Shown here: positions 57,090 to 64,000 of the stretch, piece after piece | How positions within the stretch are numbered: position 1 is the stretch's first letter | Layout: each line of letters begins with the position of its first letter | DNA from: CAYQQQ01 sp964420125 | Lineage (GTDB): Bacteria; Actinomycetota; Acidimicrobiia; Acidimicrobiales; Microtrichaceae | Reading direction: 5' to 3' | Length of the DNA: 64,000 nt | Assembly: GCA_964420125.1 (NCBI GenBank) | Contig: CAYQQQ010000007.1 | Location: 128,374-192,373, forward strand | Program-made: the position numbers and the translations under genes | The notes under the pieces: generated by a model | Database searches by the model: none | Told to the model about the DNA's origin: nothing | Seen by the model: the letters and a program-made list of their open reading frames with translations, nothing else

Positions 57090-59609
57090 GTGTTGCATCA
57101 GGCGCACGAGGAGCCGGGGAGCGACGACGTTCGCGGCAGAGGGGGCATCACCCGCACGGAAGCCCTCGTGGCCATCTTCCTGGTGAGCGCAGCCGGACTC
57201 CTCCTGGAGGTCGCCTACACCCGGGTGATCTCCTACAAGCTCTGGTACTACTACACCTACCTCGTGATCGGCCTGGCCCTGCTCGGCATCGGCACCGGAG
57301 CGACGGCCGTGGTGGTCTCCGCCAGGCTCCGCCGTGCCCCCACCCGCTCCCTGCTCGGGTGGGCCTCCTCGGTGGGTGCCCTGAGCGTGGTGGCCGGGTA
57401 CCTGGTGGTGGCGATCGTGCCGATCGACACGATCGCCCTCTGGGACTACGGTTCCCGCGCCGCCGCGACGAACCTCCTGGCCCTCGTCGCGATCTGCCTG
57501 GCGTTGTTCGCCACCTTCCTGGCCGTCGGGGTGATCGTCGCCACGCTGCTCGGCCGAGACGCGGAAGGGATCCCCCGTCTCTACTTCGCCGATCTGCTCG
57601 GCGCGGCGCTCGGCTGCGGGATCGTGGTGTGGTTGATCTCCCGCTTCGGTCCTCCGAGGGTGATCGTGCTGGCGGCGGTGCTGCTGTCGCTGGTGACCGC
57701 AGGGCTGTGGTGGCGCCGTGGAACGCTCTGGCGGACCTCGAGCACGACCCTCGTCGTGGTCCTGGTGGGGCTCTTCGTCACGGTCGACGCGGTGTTGGTG
57801 CCGATCCGTCCCGAGGAGGCGAAGGCCCATCCGCCCGAAGGCGGCTTCGAGCACTCGGGCTGGGGGCCGGTGTTCCGAGTGGAGGTCGGGCCCGTGGTGA
57901 ACCACACCGATCAGAAGTGGCTGATCCACGACGGGACCTACGGCTCGGCGATCCACCGTTTCGACGGTGACGCGACGTCGCTCTCCCGATTCGACGCGGA
58001 CCCCCGGAGCTGGCCCTTCGCGGTGCTGGGCGAGCCGCCGCAGGGGTCCCTCATCATCGGCTCGGCGGGGGGCAACGAGATCCTCGCTTCGCTCTACCAC
58101 GGAAGCTCGGAGATCGAGGCCGTCGAGCTGAACCCGGTGACCGTCGACATCGTGGAGGGCGAGTACGCCGACTACACGGGCCGGCTCACCTCCTTCCCCC
58201 AGGTCACCCTCCTCCAGGGCGACGGTCGCAGCCACCTGGCCCGCAGCGACCGCTCCTACGAGCTCATCTGGTTCGTGGCGCCGGACAGCTACGCCGCCAA
58301 CAACGCCGCGTCCTCGGGTGCGTTCGTGCTGTCGGAGAGCTACCTCTACACCGAGGAGATGATCCGGGAGTCCCTCGAGCACCTCGACCACCGTGGCGTC
58401 GCCGTCGCCCAGTTCGGCGAGGTGGACTACGAGGCTCGGCCCAATCGCACCGCCCGGTACGTCGTGACCGCCCGCACTGCGCTCGAGGCGATGGGCGTCG
58501 AGGACCCCGGCCGGCACATCCTCGTGGCGAGGTCCACCGATCCGCTCTCAGGCGGCCTGTCGACGATCATGTTGAAGGCCACGCCGTTCACCCCCGAGGA
58601 GGTGGCGCGCTTCGGCGCCGCCATCCCGTCCTCGCCGGGCAGTGAGCTGGTCTACGCGGCGGGCACGGCGGCACCCGGCGACCTGGTGGCCCGCCTCGCG
58701 GCAGCTGGGGCCGCCGAGCGCCGGGAGATCCTGCGCACCTACCCCTTCGACGTCGGTGCCGTCACCGACGACGCCCCCTTCTTCTGGCACTTCAGCCCCT
58801 TCGACGAGGTCGCCGGCGACATGCTCCACTCCGCCAGCGTGGTCGACCGCGAGGTGGCCATCGGGGAACGGGTGCTGCTGCTCCTGCTGGGCATCGCCAC
58901 CGCGTTCGCCGCGCTGTTCCTGTTGGCGCCCTTCGTCCTCGTGCGCCGCGAGTGGAGGGAGCTGCCCGGCAAGTCCGTGTCCGCGGTGTACTTCGCCGCC
59001 CTCGGCCTCGGGTTCATGTTCTACGAGATCACGATGATCCAGAAGCTCACGGAGTACCTGGGCTACCCCACCTACTCCCTGACCGTGACGCTGGCTTCCA
59101 TCCTGGTGTTCACCGGGCTCGGTGCCCTGTGGTCGGGGCAGCTGGCCGGGGAGGCGGCGCGCGTCGTGACGGTGCTGCTCGCGGTGCTCGGCGGGCTGAC
59201 GCTCGCCTACCGCCTCCTGCTGCCGGCGCTCACCTCGGCGACCCTGGAGGCCCCCTTCGCCCTGCGGGCCCTGGTCGCCTTCGCCGTGCTGGCCCCGCTG
59301 GGGCTGTGCCTGGGGATGTTCATGCCCTTCGGCCTCTCCGCCGTGTCGCGCCTCGGCAACCATCCCGACGAGTACGTCGCCTGGTCCTGGGCGATCAACG
59401 GTGCGTTCTCGGTCATCGGCTCCGTGCTCACCACCATCCTCTCGATGAGCTGGGGGTTCCACACCGTCCAGCTGCTGGCCTTCGGCGCCTACCTCGTCGC
59501 CGGCGCGGCGTTCATCGCCCTCGGTCGGGTCCGTCCACAGGGGGCGGAGATCGACCTGCGGAGCCCGTCCGCCGCTGCCGCACCGGCGCGTCCCGGCCAC
59601 CCCCGCTGA
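57090..59609 (+). CDS. Membrane-embedded spermidine-synthase-like protein
   Basis: This 839-residue protein has an N-terminal membrane region (about 22-220, six helices), then a soluble central domain (about 240-590) with a spermidine-synthase/methyltransferase Rossmann fold. It has GSAGGNE (324-330) in place of the usual GGGxG, IEAVELNPVTVDI as the acidic motif and LLQGDGRSHL downstream. A second membrane region (about 590-815, with about seven helices) ends in an Ala/Pro-rich tail. Such three-part proteins are known among actinobacteria but their reaction is not established; true polyamine synthesis is unlikely here. The GTG at 57090 has GGGGGG upstream. A TACGCT box at 56958-56963 would give a long leader of about 120 bases; the 185-bp gap shows nothing else. 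Confidence 0.75.
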   Translation: MLHQAHEEPGSDDVRGRGGITRTEALVAIFLVSAAGLLLEVAYTRVISYKLWYYYTYLVIGLALLGIGTGATAVVVSARLRRAPTRSLLGWASSVGALSVVAGYLVVAIVPIDTIALWDYGSRAAATNLLALVAICLALFATFLAVGVIVATLLGRDAEGIPRLYFADLLGAALGCGIVVWLISRFGPPRVIVLAAVLLSLVTAGLWWRRGTLWRTSSTTLVVVLVGLFVTVDAVLVPIRPEEAKAHPPEGGFEHSGWGPVFRVEVGPVVNHTDQKWLIHDGTYGSAIHRFDGDATSLSRFDADPRSWPFAVLGEPPQGSLIIGSAGGNEILASLYHGSSEIEAVELNPVTVDIVEGEYADYTGRLTSFPQVTLLQGDGRSHLARSDRSYELIWFVAPDSYAANNAASSGAFVLSESYLYTEEMIRESLEHLDHRGVAVAQFGEVDYEARPNRTARYVVTARTALEAMGVEDPGRHILVARSTDPLSGGLSTIMLKATPFTPEEVARFGAAIPSSPGSELVYAAGTAAPGDLVARLAAAGAAERREILRTYPFDVGAVTDDAPFFWHFSPFDEVAGDMLHSASVVDREVAIGERVLLLLLGIATAFAALFLLAPFVLVRREWRELPGKSVSAVYFAALGLGFMFYEITMIQKLTEYLGYPTYSLTVTLASILVFTGLGALWSGQLAGEAARVVTVLLAVLGGLTLAYRLLLPALTSATLEAPFALRALVAFAVLAPLGLCLGMFMPFGLSAVSRLGNHPDEYVAWSWAINGAFSVIGSVLTTILSMSWGFHTVQLLAFGAYLVAGAAFIALGRVRPQGAEIDLRSPSAAAAPARPGHPR

Positions 59610-59640
59610 GAGGCTCGGCCGACGGGGCGCGTCGCACCAC

Positions 59641-59646
59641 TACCCT
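59641..59646 (+). promoter_or_regulatory. -10 box TACCCT, leaderless start
   Basis: TACCCT ends 6 bases before the GTG at 59653. Confidence 0.5.
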
Positions 59647-59652
59647 GCGAAC

Positions 59653-59937
59653 GTGCCCTGGGGCGGACTCCTACGAGCGGTGGTGGTGACGGCGCTGCTC
59701 GGCGCGCCCCTGGCCCTGTCGGTGGTCGCGCTCCTGGATGCGGCCCGTCGACCCCAGTGGGCGTGGGCGCTCGCAGAGCGCAACCAGGTCGCCTGGATGG
59801 CGACGATCCTCCTCGGCACGCTGCTGGCCTGCGCCGGAGTGGCGATCAGCGGGTGGTACCTGTGGCGTGTCCGACCGGTCGTGGCGCGCGCCGAGTCGGG
59901 GATCCTCCCGCCGCACCGGGACGAGCCCGGGGGCTGA
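59653..59937 (+). CDS. Small membrane protein, two helices, 94 residues
   Basis: The helices lie at about 8-28 and 46-68. The segment NQVAWMATILLG followed by a Trp/Tyr-containing second helix resembles the N-terminal domain of cardiolipin-synthase-like PLDc_N proteins, but the match is weak. The function is unknown. It is convergent with the GT2 gene across 12 bp. The start is supported by a -10 box 6 bases upstream. Confidence 0.6.
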   Translation: MPWGGLLRAVVVTALLGAPLALSVVALLDAARRPQWAWALAERNQVAWMATILLGTLLACAGVAISGWYLWRVRPVVARAESGILPPHRDEPGG

Positions 59938-59949
59938 GGCGAGCGGGGG

Positions 59950-60825
59950 TCAGGGCAGCTCCGGTGGCGGTCCGAACCGCCTCCGGAGGAAGTCGCGCAG
60001 TCCCGCCCAGCGCGCAGCGGCGTCGTAGACCAGCGGACGGCGTTGCGGCCAGAGGGTGCCCTTGAAGATCTGGCTGATGGTGAAGCACACCCTGATGAAC
60101 GCGTGGTACCAGCCGGACATCTCCTGCACGAGCAGGAGGGTGTTGCGCGTCTGGAGGTAGTCCACGAGCCACACCGAGCTCCCGAGGTGCATGTTCTGGA
60201 CGCGGGCTCCGCGCACCAGGCCGACCTCCCAGCCCGCACGCCGTGCGCGCAGGGCCAGCTCTGCTTCCTCGCAGTAGGAGAAGTACCGCTCGTCGAAGAC
60301 GCCGACCTCGGCCAGGCACTGGCGACGCAGCAACATCAGGGTGCCGTGGGGGTAGTCCACCGACTCCCAGCCCACTCCGGCAGCGGCCGGCACCGACATC
60401 CCGCCGAAGTACGGGTCGATCACCGGGGACATGCCGTCGCCGACATCCGCGCACATGAGTCCGGCCATGGGATGGGCAGCCGCAGCGTCGAGCATGCCCG
60501 CCAGCGTTCCGGGGAAGGGGTCGACGTCGTGGGGTGCGAGCGCCACCCAGTCGCCGTCCTCGGGACGATCGAGGAACCGGCGTATCCCCGCGTTCGCCCC
60601 GGGACCGAAGCCCGTGTTCTCCGACAGGGCCAGCACCTCGATGTCGGTGCCGCCCCTGCGGCGGTCGGCGATCCCGTCGAGGAGGGCCTCCACCTGCTCC
60701 GCCCGCGATGCGTTGTCGACCACAGTGAGCCGCACCGGCACCTCGCGCTCGGAGAACCGGTCGATGGTCGCCAAGCAGTCCGCAGCCTGGTTCCAGTGCA
60801 CGAGCACCACCCGCAACGGCCTCAC
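59950..60825 (-). CDS. GT2-family glycosyltransferase (rhamnosyltransferase-like)
   Basis: This 291-residue GT-A transferase has VVLVHWNQAADCLATIDRF at the N-terminus, VDNAS as the nucleotide-sugar loop and SENTGFGPGANAGIRRF, typical of rhamnosyl- and galactofuranosyl-type GT2 enzymes. A DVDP-type metal motif follows (near 100-103). FDERYFSYCEEAELALRARR is the usual acceptor/catalytic region. It has no clear membrane helix. The GTG at 60825 is preceded by GAGAGGGAG. It is separated from gltD by a 126-bp gap holding a hairpin and a repeat. Confidence 0.88.
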   Translation of the reverse strand: MRPLRVVLVHWNQAADCLATIDRFSEREVPVRLTVVDNASRAEQVEALLDGIADRRRGGTDIEVLALSENTGFGPGANAGIRRFLDRPEDGDWVALAPHDVDPFPGTLAGMLDAAAAHPMAGLMCADVGDGMSPVIDPYFGGMSVPAAAGVGWESVDYPHGTLMLLRRQCLAEVGVFDERYFSYCEEAELALRARRAGWEVGLVRGARVQNMHLGSSVWLVDYLQTRNTLLLVQEMSGWYHAFIRVCFTISQIFKGTLWPQRRPLVYDAAARWAGLRDFLRRRFGPPPELP

Positions 60826-60840
60826 GGTGCTCTCCCTCTC

Positions 60841-60867
60841 GTGCCCGCCGGGTCAGGAGCACGGCCG
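60841..60867 (+). repeat. Copy of the gltD 3' end (direct repeat, copy 1)
   Basis: This 27-bp stretch matches 60940-60966 at 25 of 27 positions; the first 19 are identical. The second copy spans the gltD stop codon. The copies are 99 bp apart in direct orientation. Confidence 0.6.
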
Positions 60868-60868
60868 C

Positions 60869-60888
60869 CGTGGGGCAGGGGCCCCACG
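60869..60888 (-). terminator. Hairpin downstream of gltD
   Basis: CGTGGGGC (60869-60876) pairs perfectly with GCCCCACG (60881-60888) across a 4-base loop, 64 bases after the gltD stop. It is placed to end the leftward glutamate synthase transcript; no T-run follows. Confidence 0.5.
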
Positions 60889-60939
60889 TTGCGGAGGAGG
60901 CGGGCACCGCTTGCGGCGAGGATGCTGCCGAAGGACCGG

Positions 60940-60966
60940 GTGCCCGCCGGGTCAGGAGAGCGGCCG
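60940..60966 (+). repeat. Direct repeat copy 2, spanning the gltD stop
   Basis: This is the second copy of the repeat at 60841-60867. It includes the last codons and stop of gltD (positions 60952-60966), which suggests that the outer copy arose by a local duplication. Confidence 0.6.
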
Positions 60967-62421
60967 GTCACCGGGCTTGATGGGCGCCGGGAGGTCGGTC
61001 TCGCCCATGAGGTAGAGGTCCACCGCCGCGGCGCAGGACCGCCCCTCGGCGATGGCCCACACGATGAGGCTCTGCCCCCTGCCGGCATCGCCGGCCACGA
61101 AGACCCCCGGCTCGCTGCTCTGCCAGTCGTCGTCGCGTGACACGTTCCCGCGAGCATCGAGCTCGAGGCCCAGCTCGGACACCAGTCCGCTCTGCTGTGG
61201 GCCGGTGAAGCCCATGGCCAACAGGACCAACTCCACCTCCAGCTCGACCTCGCTGCCCTCGATCGGCACGAACTGCGCCCGGCCGTCGACCACCTTGCTC
61301 TCCACCTCCACGTACCGCACGGCGCGCACCTGCTCGGCGTCGTCGCCGAGGAACTCCAGCGTGTTCACCGAGTAGATCCGTTCGCCGCCCTCTTCGTGGG
61401 CGGAGGTGACCTTGTAGGTGAACGGCCAGGTCGGCCAGGGGTTGGCGGCAGGGCGCTCGTCGGGTGGTCGGGGCATGATCTCGAACTGGTAGACACGATC
61501 GGCCCCGTGGCGGTGGGCGGTACCGAGGCAGTCCGCACCCGTGTCGCCGCCTCCGATGATCAGCACCCGCTTGCCCCCGGCGTGGACAGGTGAGTCCTCC
61601 ACCGGGAGGTCACCCTCCTGCGCTCGGTTCGCCCACGGCAGGAACTCCATCGCCTGGTGGACGCCACCCAGCTCACGACCGGGGATGGGGAGGTCGCGGG
61701 CCTGGGTGGCTCCGACGGCCACCACCACGGCGTCGTACTGGCTGCGGAGCTGGTCCACCGGCAGGTCGACCCCCACCTCGGCGTTGCGGCGGAACTCCGT
61801 GCCCTCGGCCCGCATCTGGGCGAGCCGCCGATCGAGCACCGACTTCTCCATCTTGAACTCGGGGATCCCATAGCGCAGGAGACCACCGATGCGATCGGCC
61901 CGCTCGTAGACCACCACGCGGTGCCCGGCGCGGGTCAGCTGCTGGGCGGCGGCGAGGCCCGCAGGGCCCGAACCGATCACCGCCACCGAACGCCCGGTGA
62001 ACCGGCTCGGCCGCTGCGGGGACAGGAATCCCTCGCGCCAGGCCGTCTCGGCGATCGTGACCTCGACCTGCTTGATCGCCACCGGGGGCTGGTTGATCCC
62101 CACCACGCACGCCGTCTCGCAGGGGGCGGGGCAGAGCCGCCCGGTGAACTCCGGGAAGTTGTTCGTGGCGTGCAGCCGGTCGCTCGCGCGGTCCCAGCGC
62201 CCGCGGAACACGAGGTCGTTCCAGTCGGGGATGATGTTGCCCAGCGGGCAGCCGTTGTTGCAGAAGGGGATGCCGCAGTCCATGCAGCGGCTCGCCTGCA
62301 CCTGCAGCTCCTCGGCAGGGAAGTCCTCGTAGACCTCCTTCCAGTCGCGCAGCCGCACCGGCACCGGGCGGTGCTTCGGTGTGCGCCGCTCGTGCTTCAG
62401 GAACCCTCGTGCATCACCCAT
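60952..62421 (-). CDS. gltD: Glutamate synthase small subunit
   Basis: The NADPH-dependent beta subunit has 489 residues. It passes electrons from NADPH via FAD and iron-sulfur clusters to the large subunit, which makes two glutamates from glutamine and 2-oxoglutarate. An N-terminal Cys-rich region (CMDCGIPFCNNGCPLGNIIP, then CPAPCETACV) binds two [4Fe-4S] clusters. GSGPAGLAAAQQL binds FAD and IGGGDTGADCLGTAHRHGA binds NADP. The ATG at 62421 follows gltB after a 12-bp gap, forming the gltBD operon. Its length is normal. Confidence 0.96.
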   Translation of the reverse strand: MGDARGFLKHERRTPKHRPVPVRLRDWKEVYEDFPAEELQVQASRCMDCGIPFCNNGCPLGNIIPDWNDLVFRGRWDRASDRLHATNNFPEFTGRLCPAPCETACVVGINQPPVAIKQVEVTIAETAWREGFLSPQRPSRFTGRSVAVIGSGPAGLAAAQQLTRAGHRVVVYERADRIGGLLRYGIPEFKMEKSVLDRRLAQMRAEGTEFRRNAEVGVDLPVDQLRSQYDAVVVAVGATQARDLPIPGRELGGVHQAMEFLPWANRAQEGDLPVEDSPVHAGGKRVLIIGGGDTGADCLGTAHRHGADRVYQFEIMPRPPDERPAANPWPTWPFTYKVTSAHEEGGERIYSVNTLEFLGDDAEQVRAVRYVEVESKVVDGRAQFVPIEGSEVELEVELVLLAMGFTGPQQSGLVSELGLELDARGNVSRDDDWQSSEPGVFVAGDAGRGQSLIVWAIAEGRSCAAAVDLYLMGETDLPAPIKPGDRPLS

Positions 62422-62433
62422 CCGACGCTCCCC

Positions 62434-64000
62434 TCACTTCTGGGCCGCAGCCATGATCGTCTCCACCACGTCGAGGCCCTCGGCCTCGGCCCTGGCGGTC
62501 GCCTCCAGCACCCGCCGATAGTCGTTGGGCATGACCTTGCGGAACCGCACCAGGGCGTCGTCCCAGTCCTCCAGCACCGCCCTGGCCACGGGTGACTCCG
62601 TCTGCTCCAGGTGCGTGGTGATCGTGGCGTGGAGCAGCGTCCGATCGGCGTCGTCGAGCTCCTCGAGATCGACCATCTCGAAGTTGACCCGCGTGGGGAA
62701 CTCGCCGTCCGCGTCGTAGACGTAGGCGATCCCGCCGGACATGCCGGCGCCGAAGTTGCGCCCGGTCGGGCCCAGCACGATGACCCGGCCACCGGTCATG
62801 TACTCGCAGCCGTGGTCGCCGACACCTTCCACGACGGCGACGGCACCGGAGTTGCGCACGCAGAAGCGCTCCCCCACCACACCCCTCAGGAACAGCTCGC
62901 CGGCGGTGGCCCCGTAGGCGATGACGTTGCCGGCGATGATGTTGTGCTCGGCCACGAAGTCCGGGTGGCACTGCCGGGGTGGGCGCACCACGATCCGCCC
63001 TCCGGAGAGGCCCTTGCCCACGTAGTCGTTGGCATCGCCGAGGAGGCGAAGGGTGACCCCCCGGGGCACGAAGGCGCCGAAGCTGTTGCCCGCGGAGCCC
63101 TCGAGGTCGATCACGATCGTGTCGTCCGGCAGGCCGGCGGCACCGTGGACCCTGGTCACCTCGTGACCGAGCATCGTCCCCACGGTGCGGTTGACGTTCT
63201 GGATGGGCACCCGCAGGTGCACCGGCTCCCCGCCCTCGATGGCGCCACGGCACTCCTCGATGAGGGTGCGATCGAGCGCCCGCTCGAGGCCGTGCTCCTG
63301 GCCGCGGGTGCGGTGCAGGTGGTCCTCGGGCCACGGTTCGACCACGTGCAGGATCGGCGACAGGTCGAGCCCTTCGGACTTCCAGTGCCGCAACGCATCG
63401 TCCACGTCGAGCAGCTCGGCGTGGCCCACCGCGTCGGCGAGCGTGCGGAACCCCAGCTCCGCCAGCAGCTCGCGCACCTCCTCTGCGATGAAGAGCATGA
63501 AGTTCTCGACGAACTCCGGCTTGCCGGAGAACCGCTGGCGCAGCTCGGGGTTCTGGGTGGCGATCCCCACCGGGCAGGTGTCGAGGTGGCAGACGCGCAT
63601 CATGACGCAGCCCGAGACCACCAGTGGAGCGGTGGCGAAGCCGAACTCCTCTGCACCCAGCAGCGCGCCCACGATCACGTCACGCCCCGTCTTCAGCTGG
63701 CCGTCCACCTGCACGACGATGCGGTCGCGCAGGCCGTTCAACAGGAGCGTCTGCTGCGTCTCGGCGAGTCCGAGCTCCCAGGGAGCACCCGCGTGCTTGA
63801 TGGAGGTGAGCGGGCTCGCACCGGTGCCGCCGTCGTGGCCGGAGATCAGCACCACGTCGGACTTGGCCTTGGCCACCCCGGCCGCCACGGTGCCCACTCC
63901 GACCTCGGCGACCAGCTTCACGTGGATGCGCGCCGAGGGGTTCGAGTTCTTGAGGTCGTGGATCAGCTGGGCCAGGTCCTCGATGGAGTAGATGTCGTGG
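62434..64000 (-). CDS. gltB: Glutamate synthase large subunit, C-terminal part (5' end outside window)
   Basis: This is the alpha subunit's FMN/synthase domain (IYSIEDLAQLIHDLKN and then VLISGHDGGTGASPL), with the [3Fe-4S] cluster motif CVMMRVCHLDTCPVGIATQ. The GXGXG structural domain follows up to the stop. The reading frame is open to the last codon of the window, so roughly 1000 residues including the glutaminase domain lie outside. It is the upstream gene of the gltBD operon. Confidence 0.96.
   Translation of the reverse strand, partial: HDIYSIEDLAQLIHDLKNSNPSARIHVKLVAEVGVGTVAAGVAKAKSDVVLISGHDGGTGASPLTSIKHAGAPWELGLAETQQTLLLNGLRDRIVVQVDGQLKTGRDVIVGALLGAEEFGFATAPLVVSGCVMMRVCHLDTCPVGIATQNPELRQRFSGKPEFVENFMLFIAEEVRELLAELGFRTLADAVGHAELLDVDDALRHWKSEGLDLSPILHVVEPWPEDHLHRTRGQEHGLERALDRTLIEECRGAIEGGEPVHLRVPIQNVNRTVGTMLGHEVTRVHGAAGLPDDTIVIDLEGSAGNSFGAFVPRGVTLRLLGDANDYVGKGLSGGRIVVRPPRQCHPDFVAEHNIIAGNVIAYGATAGELFLRGVVGERFCVRNSGAVAVVEGVGDHGCEYMTGGRVIVLGPTGRNFGAGMSGGIAYVYDADGEFPTRVNFEMVDLEELDDADRTLLHATITTHLEQTESPVARAVLEDWDDALVRFRKVMPNDYRRVLEATARAEAEGLDVVETIMAAAQK

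Noticed and set aside
56986..57186. Small open frame starting at a GTG between the nucleotidase and the spermidine-synthase-like gene
   Set aside because: Composition is Arg/Pro/Gly-rich noise, it overlaps the start of the next gene in another frame, and it has no convincing ribosome-binding site.
1..64000. tRNA, rRNA, CRISPR arrays, insertion sequences, integrases or phage genes
   Set aside because: None found on reading the intergenic regions and proteins. All gaps are under 230 bp and hold only promoter- or hairpin-like sequence.

Overview
This is a very GC-rich chromosomal window with short intergenic gaps and many 4-bp stop/start overlaps. GTG starts are frequent, and at least a dozen genes begin 6-10 bases after a TANNNT -10 box, which points to leaderless transcripts. 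F420-cofactor biosynthesis (FO synthase), an AftD-type arabinofuranosyltransferase homologue and this promoter style suggest a high-GC actinomycetote. My best guess is Acidimicrobiia, but no rRNA or marker gene in the window settles it. I saw no tRNA, rRNA, CRISPR array, insertion sequence or prophage.

Region 1 (1-18.2 kb) is housekeeping and metabolism. It holds the CofH half of FO synthase (cut by the window edge), a degenerate sigma-like gene with a membrane-anchored partner, a LOG-family protein, a MoxR/McrB-type AAA+ ATPase translationally coupled to an unrecognised partner, a GH13 alpha-glucosidase, and a TauE exporter with a small membrane partner. It continues with RNase D, rhodanese, MobA, a patatin-like lipase, an alpha/beta hydrolase, pyruvate kinase, an acyl-CoA dehydrogenase with a palindromic operator, and a glycerophosphodiester phosphodiesterase.

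Region 2 (18.3-29.6 kb) opens with a complete Dpp/Opp-type peptide ABC importer operon (lipoprotein, two permeases, two ATPases) behind a consensus TTGACA-16-TACAGT promoter. It is followed by a molybdenum-cofactor-sulfurase-like enzyme, two AlkA-type DNA glycosylases around an acyl-CoA synthetase, and two small proteins.

Region 3 (29.7-60.8 kb) is a long block devoted to cell-surface glycans. It contains a UDP-galactopyranose-mutase-like flavoprotein, a polyprenyl-phosphate-mannose-synthase-like GT2, at least four large polytopic GT-C-like proteins and a 1465-residue AftD homologue with two discoidin-type domains. It also has four genes carrying five acyltransferase-3 domains (one a tandem double-acyltransferase fusion, two with SGNH esterase-type domains), a GNAT acetyltransferase, a GT4, a second GT2 and a SAM methyltransferase. 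Together these could make polyprenyl-phosphate-linked sugars in the cytoplasm, polymerise them outside the membrane and decorate the product with acyl groups. I regard this as a candidate undescribed envelope polysaccharide locus.

Region 4 (60.8-64 kb) is glutamate synthase: gltD complete and the 3' part of gltB, transcribed leftwards from outside the window.
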